Position numbers and translations under genes: made by a program. Positions 43,985 through 53,408 of a DNA stretch of 54,386 bases are shown in pieces (position 1 is the first letter of the stretch; every line of letters begins with the position of its first letter). Source of the stretch: an uncultured Collinsella sp. (GTDB lineage: Bacteria > Actinomycetota > Coriobacteriia > Coriobacteriales > Coriobacteriaceae); the NCBI GenBank assembly GCA_958439425.1, contig CAUBVH010000015.1, forward strand, positions 1 to 54,386, read 5' to 3'. The notes below the pieces were generated by a model. The model had not been told where the DNA came from. It saw only the letters and a list, made by a program, of their open reading frames with translations, and did no database searches.

Positions 43985-46816
43985 CTACTCCCCCAGCAGC
44001 GCTTTCTCCGGCGTGATGGGCAGCGAGCGGACCTGGTGGCCCGTGGCGTGTGCGACGGCCGAGGCCACGGCGGCGAGCGGCGTGTTGATGACGACCTCGC
44101 CGATCGACTTGGCGCCAAACGGGCCCGTCGGCTCGTAGCTCGGCTCAAAGGCCACGCGAATGCTGCCGATATCCAGGCGCGTAGGCAGCTTGTAGCTCAT
44201 AAAGTTGCCGGTGCGCAGGCGACCGCGGTCGTCATGCTCGACGATCTCGTAGAGCGCGTGACCGATGCCCTGGGCAATGCCGCCCTCGGCCTGGACGCGC
44301 GCGAGCGCCTCGTTGATCACGGTGCCGCAATCGACGGCAGCGGCGTAATCCACCACGGTCACCTTGCCGGTGGCCTTGTCAACCTCGACCTCGGCAATGC
44401 CGGCCATAAACGGCGGGGGCGAAACGGGCAGGCAGGCAGAGGCGTGCGAAGTCAGCGCGTCACCGCCCGCGATGTTCTTGACGCACAGGTTGGCAAAGTC
44501 TCGCAGCGTAAGGTAGCGACCGTGCTCGCGCGCAGCACGCTCGTCGGACAGGCGCACGTACTGGCCGTCGAAGACCACGTCGGCGGCGTCAACGTCCCAC
44601 ATCTGGGCGGCCTTGGCGCAAATCTTCTGGCGCAGCTCGGTCGCGGCGTTCTTGGCGGCAAGGCCCGTCACGTAGGTACCGGAGCTCGCGTACGAGCCGG
44701 CGTCGAACGGCGACACATCGGTGTCCACGCCGCGCACCACAATGAGCGAGCTCTCCACGCCCAGCTCCTCGGCGGCAATCTGCGCCAGGATCGTGTCGAC
44801 GCCCATGCCGTTATCGGTGGCGCCGGTGCCGATGGTAATGAAGCCGTCCTCTTCCAGGCGCATGTCGATGCCGGCGATATCCACGTTGGAAATGCCCGAG
44901 CCCTGCATGGTGAGCGCACAGCCCAGAGCACGCACGCGGTCGCCCAGGTCGACGGCCAGCGGCTTGTCGCGCCAACCGATCATGTCCATCGCTCGCAGCA
45001 GGCAGCGGTCGAGCGCGCAGGCGTTGAGCTTCTCGTTGTAGTACTGCGGCATGATCTCGCCCTCGCGCACAATGTTCTTAAGGCGCAGGTCGGCGGGGTC
45101 CATGTGCAGCATGTCGGCGAGCTCGTTGACGGCGCTCTCCACGGCAAACTGGCCCTGGGTGGCACCGTAGCCGCGATACGCGCCGCCGCGGTTGGTGTTG
45201 GTGTAGACGGCGTCCCACCTAAAGCGGCTCGCCTTCACGTGGTTGTAGATGGGCAGGCTCTTGTGGCCCGAGAGGCCGATCGTCGTGGTAGCGTGCTCGC
45301 CGTACGCGCCGGCGTTGGACAGCGTGTGCAGATCGATGGCCGTGATGGTGCCGTCGTTCATGGCGCCCAGCTTAACGGTCATCTGCATCTGGTGGCGCGA
45401 GTTGCCCGCAGTGATGGTCTCCTCGCGGGTGTAGCAGCAGTAACTCGGACGGCCGGTCTGCTGGGTCACAAACGCAACAAAGATCTCGCAGCAGCCCGTC
45501 TGCTTGGAGCCAAAGCCGCCGCCGATGCGCGGCTTAATGACCTGCACCTGCGACTGCGGGATATCGAGCGACTGCGCGACCATGCGGCGCACGTGGAAGG
45601 GCACCTGCGTGGAGGTGGTCACCGAGATGCGGCCGAACGCGTCGGTCGTCGCGAAGGCGCGGAAGGTCTCCATGGGAGCGGTCTGCGTGGCCTGGCTGGT
45701 GTAGGTGCGCTCAAAGACGATGTCGCTCTGGGCGAAGGCCTCGTCCAGGTCGCCAAAGTCGCTGGTACCGCTGCACACCAGGTTGCGGGGCACGTCGCCG
45801 CCCTGCGGGAACATAAAGGTCACGTCGCCCTCGGGGTGGACCACGATGTCGTTATCGAGTGCCTGGGTAAAGTCGAGCAACGGCTCGAGCACCTCGTAGT
45901 CGACCTTGATGAGCTTGAGCGCCTTGTCGGCGGCCTCCTCGGTCTCGGCGGCGACGATCGCCACCTCCTCGTTTTGGTAGCGCACCAGGTTCTCGAGGAT
46001 CAGGCGGTCGTAGGGGCTCGGCTGCGGGTAGCTCTGGCCGGCGATGGTAAAGCGGCGCTTGGGCACGTCCTCGTAGGTGTAGACGCCCACGACGCCCGGT
46101 ACCTTCAGGGCGCGCGACGTATCGATGGAGCGGATCTTGGCGCGGGCATAGGGGCTGCGCTTGAGTTTGACGATGAGCGCACCGGCGGGCACCATATCGC
46201 CGGTGTAGACGGGACGGCCCTCGAGCAGCGCCTTCGAGTCCTTCTTGGGCTGCTTATGGGTGATCTGCTTGTACGAGACACCGTCGCAGCTGGTGTCGTT
46301 GACCGGCAGCTCGGGCATCTCAAAGCCCACATGCACGCCGGACTCGTTAAGAAAGCGGACGATGGCGCGCAGCTGGCTCTCATAGCCGCTGCAACGGCAG
46401 AGGTTGCCGGCGAGCTGGCGTGAGAGTTCCTCGCGCGTGGCGACGAGGCTCGGGTCCTCCTTGGCGGCGCGTGCAAGCGCCAGCACGTTCATGATGAGGC
46501 CGGGGGCGCAAAAACCGCACTGCTCGGCGCCTTCGGCAGCCATCGCACGGGCAAGCGCCTCGGACTCGGCTTTGAGGCCCTCGAGCGTGGTGATGGAGCG
46601 GCCCTCGATGCGCGCGGCGGGAACCGAGCAGCTCAGCACCGGGTCGCCGTCGAGCCACACCGTGCACAGGCCGCAGTTGGTGGTCTCGCAGGCGCAGCGC
46701 ACCGACGCACAACCCTGCTCGCGCAACAGTGCAAAGAGCATGGTGTCGGGGGCAATCTGAACCTTGACCTTACGGCCGTTGAGCGTAAAGGAAAGATCGA
46801 TGAGTTTGGCAGCCAT
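43985..46816 (-). CDS. Molybdenum hydroxylase large subunit with fused [2Fe-2S] domain (xanthine dehydrogenase family)
   Basis: This 943-residue protein joins two parts that are often separate. Residues 1-165 hold two [2Fe-2S] clusters (CASVRCACETTNCGLCTVWL and QCGFCAPG with CRCSGYESQ). The rest is the molybdopterin-binding catalytic part (VIKPRIGGGFGSKQTGCCEI, GGAYRGYGATQGQFAVESAV, and the C-terminal GIAQGIGHALYEIVE with the active-site Glu region). It hydroxylates a purine, aldehyde or heterocycle; the substrate cannot be told. Fused forms occur among selenium-dependent hydroxylases of anaerobes, and the sel genes are nearby, but no selenium evidence is in the sequence. Confidence 0.9.
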   Translation of the reverse strand: MAAKLIDLSFTLNGRKVKVQIAPDTMLFALLREQGCASVRCACETTNCGLCTVWLDGDPVLSCSVPAARIEGRSITTLEGLKAESEALARAMAAEGAEQCGFCAPGLIMNVLALARAAKEDPSLVATREELSRQLAGNLCRCSGYESQLRAIVRFLNESGVHVGFEMPELPVNDTSCDGVSYKQITHKQPKKDSKALLEGRPVYTGDMVPAGALIVKLKRSPYARAKIRSIDTSRALKVPGVVGVYTYEDVPKRRFTIAGQSYPQPSPYDRLILENLVRYQNEEVAIVAAETEEAADKALKLIKVDYEVLEPLLDFTQALDNDIVVHPEGDVTFMFPQGGDVPRNLVCSGTSDFGDLDEAFAQSDIVFERTYTSQATQTAPMETFRAFATTDAFGRISVTTSTQVPFHVRRMVAQSLDIPQSQVQVIKPRIGGGFGSKQTGCCEIFVAFVTQQTGRPSYCCYTREETITAGNSRHQMQMTVKLGAMNDGTITAIDLHTLSNAGAYGEHATTTIGLSGHKSLPIYNHVKASRFRWDAVYTNTNRGGAYRGYGATQGQFAVESAVNELADMLHMDPADLRLKNIVREGEIMPQYYNEKLNACALDRCLLRAMDMIGWRDKPLAVDLGDRVRALGCALTMQGSGISNVDIAGIDMRLEEDGFITIGTGATDNGMGVDTILAQIAAEELGVESSLIVVRGVDTDVSPFDAGSYASSGTYVTGLAAKNAATELRQKICAKAAQMWDVDAADVVFDGQYVRLSDERAAREHGRYLTLRDFANLCVKNIAGGDALTSHASACLPVSPPPFMAGIAEVEVDKATGKVTVVDYAAAVDCGTVINEALARVQAEGGIAQGIGHALYEIVEHDDRGRLRTGNFMSYKLPTRLDIGSIRVAFEPSYEPTGPFGAKSIGEVVINTPLAAVASAVAHATGHQVRSLPITPEKALLGE

Positions 46817-47730
46817 TAGCGCACCTCGCTAGAATCGACGCCGGGCACGCGGCGGCAGGAATACTCGTCCGTGGCGAACTTAGGAATCTGCACGGTCTCG
46901 AGCTCGCGGGCAAGCGCGGCCGAAAGCTCGATGCCGGCGGCGCGACGCACAGCCTGAATCGCCAACGGTGCCGAGATGCGGCGGCGGTACTCGGCCGAGC
47001 CCCACATGTTGGTGCCATAGCTCAGCGCGCGCACGGACGCGGCCAGGGCGCGCAGCTCGTCCTCGGAAGGCTGCTCGCCGGTAAGGCCACATGCCTCGCC
47101 CTGCAGCAGGGTCGCACGCAGCGGGCGGGCGCCCACGGTGACATGCCAGCTGTTATCCCACCAGGCGGCGGTAACGTTTAGGGAGGGGAAGTCGGTCGCG
47201 GCCTTGCGTACGGCCTCGTAGCTCGCGCGGTAGTCGTGCTTGACGACCACGACGTGCTCGATCACGTCACGCACATAGCCCATGTCCACGAACTCGGCGA
47301 GCGGCACGCGACCGGCGCCCGTCAGCTCAACATAGGAATCAAGCGCGAGAAAGGCGGAGAGAACGTCCGAGAAGCCAAAGCGGCCGTAGATGCTGCCGCC
47401 TACCGTAGCGGTGTTACGCAGCTGCACACCCACGATGTCATGGACGGCGAACTCAAAGACATGGTTGACAAGCGCATTGAGCGCGGCATGGCGCTCGAGC
47501 TGGCGCAGGGTGGACATGGCACCGATGCGAAACTCGGTCTCGGTCTCCTCGATCTGATCGAGTCCGCAGGCCGAAAGGTCAATCGCCGTCGCCACGCGAC
47601 GCGAACCCAGGCGCATCCAGATGCCGCCGCCCACAATCTTGTTGTTACGGTTCTTCTGTAAGAGCTCATAGGCTTCGGCCGCGTTTCCAACACGGACGTA
47701 GGTACCGAACTTGAGCACGTTCTCCCCCAT
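46816..47730 (-). CDS. Molybdenum hydroxylase FAD-binding subunit
   Basis: The 304-residue protein is the FAD-binding middle subunit: NKIVGGGIWMRLGSRRVATA near residue 30, FRIGAMSTLRQLERHAA, and the typical LRNTATVGGSIYGRFGFSD near residue 105, followed by the CO-dehydrogenase flavoprotein C-terminal domain. It passes electrons from the iron-sulfur clusters of the large subunit to its acceptor. Its stop overlaps the large-subunit start (TAATG), so the two are co-translated. Confidence 0.9.
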   Translation of the reverse strand: MGENVLKFGTYVRVGNAAEAYELLQKNRNNKIVGGGIWMRLGSRRVATAIDLSACGLDQIEETETEFRIGAMSTLRQLERHAALNALVNHVFEFAVHDIVGVQLRNTATVGGSIYGRFGFSDVLSAFLALDSYVELTGAGRVPLAEFVDMGYVRDVIEHVVVVKHDYRASYEAVRKAATDFPSLNVTAAWWDNSWHVTVGARPLRATLLQGEACGLTGEQPSEDELRALAASVRALSYGTNMWGSAEYRRRISAPLAIQAVRRAAGIELSAALARELETVQIPKFATDEYSCRRVPGVDSSEVR

Positions 47731-47829
47731 CTCTTCACTTGTCCAGTACCTTTAAGTGTACCAAACGAGGGGGCACAGCTCGTGTCGGGACAAAATGAAC
47801 CGTTTTCCTCCGTCGCATGCGGATCAAAA

Positions 47830-47860
47830 AAGGCTCCCAGCCAAGATGACTGGGAGCCTT
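47830..47860 (-). terminator. gdhA terminator
   Basis: AAGGCTCCCAG (47830-47840) pairs perfectly with CTGGGAGCCTT (47850-47860), followed on the minus strand by TTTTTTGATCC. It ends 26 bases after the gdhA stop. Confidence 0.9.
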
Positions 47861-47885
47861 CTGCGATGCTATATCGAGCGAAGAT

Positions 47886-49241
47886 TTAGCAAACGCCCTG
47901 GGCGAGCATGGCGTCGGCGACCTTCAGGAAGCCGGCGATGTTGGCGCCCATGACAAAGTTGCCCTCCTGGCTGTACTCCTTGGCGGTGTCGTCCACGTTG
48001 TGGAACATGCCGCGCATGAGCTGCTCGAGCTTGCCGTCGACCTCCTCGAAGGTCCAGGACAGGTGCTCGGCGTTCTGGCTCATCTCAAGGCCGGACACGA
48101 GCACACCGCCGGCGTTGGCAGCCTTACCGGGCATAAAGGCGACGCCGTTCTCCTGGAAGTAGGTCGTGGCCTCGATGGTCGTGGGCATGTTCGCGCCCTC
48201 GCCGACCACCTTGCAGCCGTTGGCGACGAGCGCCTGGGCGTCCTCGAGCAGCAGCGTGTTCTCGCGAGCGCAGGGCAGCGCGATGTCGCAGGGCAGCTGC
48301 CACACGCCGCGGCCGTCGCCCTCGTGCCACACGGCGTTGGGCTTCTCGTCAACGTACATAGCGAGCGTGACGCCCTTGTCATGGCCGGAGCGCTTCTGGT
48401 TGTAGACGTGCTCGAGCACGGTGTAGTCGATGCCGTCGGGATCCTCGACCCAACCGTGGGTGTCGGAGCAGGCCAGCACCTTGCCGCCGAGCTGGGAGAC
48501 CTTCTGGACCGCGTAGATAGCGACGTTACCGGAACCGTGAACGACGACGTTCTTGCCCTCGAAGGAGTCGCCGCGGCTCTTGAGGTACTCGTCCACAAAG
48601 TAGACCAAACCGTAGCCGGTGGCCTCGGTACGGGCGAGCGAGCCGCCAAAGGAGAGGCCCTTGCCGGTAAGGACGCCGGTCCACTCGTTGGTCAGGCGCT
48701 TGTACTGACCGAACATGTAGGCAACCTCGCGGCCGCCAACGCCCAGGTCGCCGGCGGGAACGTCGGTATTGGGGCCAATGTGGCGATAGAGCTCGGTCAT
48801 GAAGGACTGGCAGAAGTGCATGATCTCGTTGTTGGACTTGCCCTTGGGGTCAAAGTCAGAGCCGCCCTTGCCACCGCCCATGGGAAGGGTGGTCAGGCTG
48901 TTCTTGAGGATCTGCTCCAAGCCCAGGAATTTGAGCATGCCCAGGGTGACCGTCGGGTTAAAGCGCAGGCCGCCCTTGTAGGGTCCAATGGCAGAGTTGA
49001 ACTCGACGCGGTAGCCGCGGTTGACCTGAACCTTGCCCTGGTCGTCGACCCAGGGAACACGGAACATGACGATGCGCTCGGGCTCGACGAGGCGCTCAAG
49101 CAGGGCGGCCTCCTCGTACTCGGGATGGGCGTCGAGCGCCGGCTGGATGGTGCCGAGGATCTCGGTCGCGGCCTGGATGAACTCAGTCTGCTCGGGATAG
49201 CGGGCCTTGAGCTCGTCGAGAACTTTCTGCGTGTAGCTCAT
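47886..49241 (-). CDS. gdhA: Glutamate dehydrogenase, NADP-type
   Basis: A 451-residue hexameric-type enzyme that makes glutamate from 2-oxoglutarate and ammonia. The catalytic lysine lies in TLPMGGGKGGSDFDPKGKS near residue 125; the Rossmann fold follows with KNVVVHGSGNVAIYAVQKVS. FNPTVTLGMLKFLGLEQILK is typical of the family. The ATG at 49241 has GGAGGAAG just upstream; the longer frame to 49289 is rejected. It stands alone between the hydroxylase operon and the sel locus. Confidence 0.97.
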   Translation of the reverse strand: MSYTQKVLDELKARYPEQTEFIQAATEILGTIQPALDAHPEYEEAALLERLVEPERIVMFRVPWVDDQGKVQVNRGYRVEFNSAIGPYKGGLRFNPTVTLGMLKFLGLEQILKNSLTTLPMGGGKGGSDFDPKGKSNNEIMHFCQSFMTELYRHIGPNTDVPAGDLGVGGREVAYMFGQYKRLTNEWTGVLTGKGLSFGGSLARTEATGYGLVYFVDEYLKSRGDSFEGKNVVVHGSGNVAIYAVQKVSQLGGKVLACSDTHGWVEDPDGIDYTVLEHVYNQKRSGHDKGVTLAMYVDEKPNAVWHEGDGRGVWQLPCDIALPCARENTLLLEDAQALVANGCKVVGEGANMPTTIEATTYFQENGVAFMPGKAANAGGVLVSGLEMSQNAEHLSWTFEEVDGKLEQLMRGMFHNVDDTAKEYSQEGNFVMGANIAGFLKVADAMLAQGVC

Positions 49242-49503
49242 GCTTCCTCCAATTGATGGAAAAGAAAGGTGTCGTTCGCGGCGCCTCATACGCCGCGAGC
49301 TTTATCGAGTATGGATAATATCGCACTGTTGCAGCAAAGTTTCGCATAAGCCGACGAGCAGATGTTTCGTTTTGATTACGATGCAGGTAGAAGCGTTTTT
49401 GAGCACCCGACGTACAAATCGCGTGTTTCGAAGCTGTTTCGTCCACGTGGTCCATACCACCACAAAGAGGACAGGCACCTTTGTGGCGGTTGGCAGGATG
49501 CGT

Positions 49504-49600
49504 TGGCGGGAACGTATGTGAATCGAACACATCCAAGACGTTTTGCACGCCTCACAACGGTTTTGAGGACCGCGGGGCCCACCGGAGCCCATCCGTTCCC
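49504..49600 (-). tRNA. selC: tRNA-Sec (UCA), selenocysteine
   Basis: The minus strand gives a 97-base tRNA: long acceptor GGGAACGG, D-arm GGGCTCCGGTGGGCCC, anticodon stem-loop CGGTCCTCAAAACCG with anticodon TCA, long variable arm (TTGTGAGGCGTGCAAAACGTCTTGG), T-arm ATGTGTTCGATTCACAT and an encoded CCA. The extended acceptor-T helix and the TCA anticodon are specific to tRNA-Sec. It lies in the same direction as selA and selB, 214 bases after selB. Confidence 0.95.
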
Positions 49601-49635
49601 AAACGTGGCGGTATTTTACCAAACGCGCAGTGTCG

Positions 49636-49797
49636 CGCCACGAAAACGGCCCATCTACTACGTTTAACCAGCAAGGGTAAACCATACCCACTTTTTCGTA
49701 ACATCGGCAAGTCATCTACCTGCGGTTTTGTTTTTGCGGTTTTTGAAATGGTCGAGGGTAGTCACTTAAACGTAGTAGATAGGCCGGTTTTGTGGCG
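49636..49797. repeat. Core-conserved long-arm element, family 1, copy C
   Basis: Arms of 32 bases (49636-49667 and 49766-49797) are complementary with a few mismatches and contain the same CTACTACGTTTAA end as copy B. A GGGTA/TACCC hairpin followed by ACTTTTT (49675-49695) and the core TCTACCTGCGGTTTTG and TGGTCGAGGG are conserved. It lies between selB and selC. Confidence 0.9.
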
Positions 49798-49814
49798 AGC
49801 GGCGATTCGGAGCC

Positions 49815-51785
49815 CTAGCGCAGGGATCTGAGACCGCCGGCCTCCTTGTTGAGCGTCGTAAAACGCACCGCATCCAGGTGCTCCAAGATGCTAATGGCTC
49901 GTTTGCGCGACACGCCTAAGGCCTCGCGCAGCACACTCGTCGTGGCAACGCCGCCAGCAGCCTCGATAGCCGCGGCGACGACCTCACGTGCATGGGCCTC
50001 GGCGGCGGCAGACAAGGCAACGTCGCGTTCGATCTTAACGATCGCGCGGTTGAGCGAAAGCTCGCGCAGGGCACGCGTCATGGTGTCGCGATCGAGCTGC
50101 AGACGCTCACCCACCTCGGGCAGCGTCGCCGCACCGAGACCCGCCTCGTCGAGGGCGGCCACGATGCGCTGGCTCGCCTCGCGCACCACACGTATCGCCG
50201 CAGCGGCAGAGTGCGGGTCGAACACCTCGGCACCGTCGACGGTGCACACGCCGCGCGCACAGCCCTCGAGAACGAGCGCGGACGCGATGTCTTCGCCCGC
50301 TGTCGGCCAGGCGGCATGCGCGACCTCGCCCGGCGTGAAACCCGTCTGCTTGGGCGCGGCCCCGTGCATGGCGGCCAACGTGACGGAGAGCGTGGCGAGG
50401 GCGGCATAGAGCACAGCGGGGGCGGCATAGAGCTCCTCGGTCGAGCGCTCGGCATGAAGCGTCACGGCGTCACCCGAGGAAACCGCCCCGTGCAGGAGCG
50501 CAGCCGCCTCGGCACCCGAAAGATCGAGAGCACGGGCTGCGGCCGCGGCAGGCACGGGCAGGCGCTGCAGCCCCAACCATGCGGCAACGGCGGCGGCGCG
50601 GTCGTCGGCATCCAGGGCCCCGAGCAGCGCGCACTCGCCCGCGGAGAGGACGCGCGAGCGGCGGCACCGCGAAAGAAGAACACGACCGCCGCCGATAAGC
50701 ACCACCGGCGAGAACGCGAGCACAATGAGGCCGTCGCCTGATCGCACGGGAAGGCGCTCCTCCAGACGGACCTGCACGATGCGGGTCTCGCCAGCCTCAA
50801 TGGGTCCCTCACCCTCCATGAGCATGACACGGCCAAGGACCTCCGCCGTACCCGCCATCACATGAACGCGCGTACCGGACTCGAAGGGCGCGGGCTTGGT
50901 GCCCTCGCGCCCCAGATACGTGAAGCGGGCGATGAGTCTGAGCGTCAAGCCCTCGGCACCAGACCCGCAGAGGACCTCGCCACGCGGAAGGTCGCCCGCA
51001 CCGTCGCCCACGATGTTGAGCGCCGCGCGCTGTCCGGGCAACGCCCGAGGAGTATCACCATGCACCTGAATCGCGCGCACGCGGCAGCGCACGCCCGCGG
51101 GACATGAGACGAGCTCGTCGCCCACCGCTACGGGGGCATCGTGAAGCGTGCCCGTGACGACCGTCCCGGATCCCTTGATGGTGAAGCAGCGGTCGATGGG
51201 CAGGCGCGGGGCCAGACCGGGGCGCACCGGGCGGGATGCGGCATCGGCCAGGAAAGAGTCGATGGCGGCATCGAGGGCAAGGCGAACGTCCTCGATGCCC
51301 ACGCCCGTGCGCGAGGAAACAGGCACCACGGGCGCATCGGCAAAGACGGTATCGCTGAGGAAGTCCATCACGTCGAGCTCGGCGAGCTCCGCCGTCTCGT
51401 CATCGGCCAAATCGCGCATCGTGAGCGCGACGACCATGCGCCTCACGCCCAACAGCTCCAGCACGCGGACGTGTTCGCGGGTTTGCGGCATCACGCCCTC
51501 AACGGCAGAAACCACCAGCAACGCAACGTCCACGCCGGTGGCACCCTGTACCATCGCGCGCAGGTAGTGCGCATGCCCGGGCACGTCAACCAAGCCGACA
51601 AGCTTGTCGCTGGGAAGCTCGAGCTCGCCAAAGCCGAGCTCAGTGGTCATGCCTCGGCGCCGTTCGACCTCCAGACGGTCGGGATTTTTGCCGGTCAGCG
51701 CCTCGATAAGGGCCGACTTTCCGTGGTCGACGTGTCCTGCTGTTCCAACGACAACGGGACACTCGACAAGCTCACGCGCAGTCAT
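49815..51785 (-). CDS. selB: Selenocysteine-specific elongation factor
   Basis: A 656-residue translational GTPase that delivers Sec-tRNA to UGA codons marked by a SECIS hairpin. G1 is TAGHVDHGKSALIEAL, G2/G3 are RRGMTTELGFGEL and VDVPGHAHYLRAM; C-terminal winged-helix domains that bind SECIS RNA fill the last 250 residues. The G4 position reads ALTMRDLADD where TKxD or NKxD is expected, a change of the lysine to methionine. The ATG at 51785 overlaps the selA stop by four bases (ATGA). Confidence 0.95.
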   Translation of the reverse strand: MTARELVECPVVVGTAGHVDHGKSALIEALTGKNPDRLEVERRRGMTTELGFGELELPSDKLVGLVDVPGHAHYLRAMVQGATGVDVALLVVSAVEGVMPQTREHVRVLELLGVRRMVVALTMRDLADDETAELAELDVMDFLSDTVFADAPVVPVSSRTGVGIEDVRLALDAAIDSFLADAASRPVRPGLAPRLPIDRCFTIKGSGTVVTGTLHDAPVAVGDELVSCPAGVRCRVRAIQVHGDTPRALPGQRAALNIVGDGAGDLPRGEVLCGSGAEGLTLRLIARFTYLGREGTKPAPFESGTRVHVMAGTAEVLGRVMLMEGEGPIEAGETRIVQVRLEERLPVRSGDGLIVLAFSPVVLIGGGRVLLSRCRRSRVLSAGECALLGALDADDRAAAVAAWLGLQRLPVPAAAAARALDLSGAEAAALLHGAVSSGDAVTLHAERSTEELYAAPAVLYAALATLSVTLAAMHGAAPKQTGFTPGEVAHAAWPTAGEDIASALVLEGCARGVCTVDGAEVFDPHSAAAAIRVVREASQRIVAALDEAGLGAATLPEVGERLQLDRDTMTRALRELSLNRAIVKIERDVALSAAAEAHAREVVAAAIEAAGGVATTSVLREALGVSRKRAISILEHLDAVRFTTLNKEAGGLRSLR

Positions 51786-53239
51786 CGACGCAAACCCGCC
51801 CGCACGGCATCCGCCAACGCAGACGCACACAGGTCAAGGTCGGTGTCGTGCAAAAGCGTGCGAACGTCAAACAGCACCTGGTCGTGGCGCACGCGTGTCA
51901 CAACCGGCGTATCGGGCTCCTGTACCATAGCGCGCTTTAGGCCATCGGCGGATAGACGCCCATCGACGGGACAGACGGCAACGCAAAATGTAGGGAGCTC
52001 GACAGTCGGCAGCGATCCGCCGCCGGGAGTAGAGGCGCCCTCGACAACCTGCAGCTCCACGGCCTCCTCGCACTGAGCCTCGCGAAGCTTGCGCAGCATG
52101 CGGTCGTGCAGGCGCTTGGCCTGGCGCTCGAGCGGAGCCGGCGCGTCGGAAAGCATGTTGAGTACCGGGATCTCCCGATGCGCCGCATCGGGACCGGTCA
52201 CATACAGTCGCAAAGTGGCCTCGAGCGCCGCGAGCGTGAGCTTACCGGGGCGAAGCGCGCGCATAAGCGGATGAGAGGCACAGGCGGCGATTACCTGGGC
52301 GCTACCGAGAATAATGCCCGCTTGCGAGGCGCCGAGCAGCTTGTCGCCCGAGCACGAGACGACGTCAACGCCGGCGCAAAGCGAGGCGGACGTGGGCTTC
52401 TCCCCAGCATCGACGAGCACCTCATCTGTAAGCAAAGCGCCCGAGCCCTGGTCCTCGTACAGTAACAGCCCGTGCTCATGCGCCAGCGCAGAAAGCTCCG
52501 CCGCGGAAACCTCCTCGTGGAAACCCTCGATACGGTAGTTAGAAGGATGAACTTTCAAGATCATCGCCGTATTGGGCGTAATGGCGCTTCGGTAATCATC
52601 CAGATGCGTGCGGTTGGTGGAGCCCACCTCGACAAGCTTGGCACCCGAAGCCGCCATGATATCGGGAATGCGGAAGCTGCCGCCCACCTCGACAAGCTCG
52701 CCACGGCTCACGATGACCTCTTTGCCGCTCGCATGCGTGGCAAGCACCAGCAGCACCGCCGCGGCGTTGTTGTTGACAACCAGGGCGTCCTGCGCCCCCG
52801 TGAGCGTGCGCAGCAGACGCGCGGCATGCTCTTTGCGGCCCCCGCGGGCACAGGTCGCGACGTCATACTCAAGCGTGCTGTAGCTGCGGGCGACGTCGGT
52901 CACCGCCCGCACCGCTGCGGGAGCGAGCGGGGCACGACCCAGATTGGTGTGAATCACAACGCCCGTCGCGTTGACAGCAGGGCGCAGGGTCGGCAGCGAC
53001 AGTCGGTGGCACCGCCGCTCGATGGCCAAGGCAAGCTCGCGCTTGTTCCTAGCAGGAGCGCCAGAGCGAATCGCCGCGCGCTCGGCATCGAGCTCGGCGT
53101 CGATCGCCTCGCGCGCAATCGTGTCGCCCGCATCGCCGGCAGCCTTCATGACCGGCCACTCGACCAGCAGCTCGTGAACGGCGGGAATGGAGCGCAGGCG
53201 GTCGCGCACCTCGGCAGGCATGGATTCGCAGTCGCTCAT
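51782..53239 (-). CDS. selA: L-seryl-tRNA(Sec) selenium transferase
   Basis: A 485-residue PLP enzyme that converts Ser-tRNA(Sec) to Sec-tRNA(Sec) with selenophosphate. NATGVVIHTNLGRAPLAPAA near residue 110, NNNAAAVLLVLATHASGKEV, and the PLP lysine in VVSCSGDKLLGASQAGIILG near residue 290 are diagnostic. I chose the ATG at 53239 (AAAGG upstream); the frame to 53290 lacks a good site. It is first in selA-selB-selC. selD, which makes selenophosphate, is not in the window. Confidence 0.96.
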   Translation of the reverse strand: MSDCESMPAEVRDRLRSIPAVHELLVEWPVMKAAGDAGDTIAREAIDAELDAERAAIRSGAPARNKRELALAIERRCHRLSLPTLRPAVNATGVVIHTNLGRAPLAPAAVRAVTDVARSYSTLEYDVATCARGGRKEHAARLLRTLTGAQDALVVNNNAAAVLLVLATHASGKEVIVSRGELVEVGGSFRIPDIMAASGAKLVEVGSTNRTHLDDYRSAITPNTAMILKVHPSNYRIEGFHEEVSAAELSALAHEHGLLLYEDQGSGALLTDEVLVDAGEKPTSASLCAGVDVVSCSGDKLLGASQAGIILGSAQVIAACASHPLMRALRPGKLTLAALEATLRLYVTGPDAAHREIPVLNMLSDAPAPLERQAKRLHDRMLRKLREAQCEEAVELQVVEGASTPGGGSLPTVELPTFCVAVCPVDGRLSADGLKRAMVQEPDTPVVTRVRHDQVLFDVRTLLHDTDLDLCASALADAVRAGLRR

Positions 53240-53316
53240 GGAAAGCCTTTCGATATGTTCAATAAAAAGCAGGTCCCCCTTGGTCGTCATCGGCCAAAAA
53301 GTGACGACGCGTATGC

Positions 53317-53401
53317 AAAAGGGACAGGTCCATTATGGCAGCTCGCGACAAGACGGCGAAGCGCCTCGTCCAAAACCTGCCAAAATAAACCTGTCCCTTT
53401 T
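53317..53401. repeat. Inverted repeat between selA and the formate channel gene
   Basis: A 25-base arm containing AAAAGGGACAGGT (53317-53341) is matched by its reverse complement with three mismatches at 53377-53401, around 35 bases. It ends eight bases before the channel gene's stop and can act as its terminator on the minus strand. The GGGACAGG arm resembles the GGGACGGGG arm at 33701 in style. Confidence 0.8.
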
Positions 53402-53408
53402 TGGTCGG

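Noticed and set aside
43946..46423. Long plus-strand open frame opposite the molybdenum hydroxylase
   Set aside because: Antisense shadow; the minus-strand gene has full iron-sulfur and molybdopterin motifs.
49302..49715. Minus-strand open frame over the selC region
   Set aside because: It lies across tRNA-Sec and a palindromic element and has no protein-like pattern.
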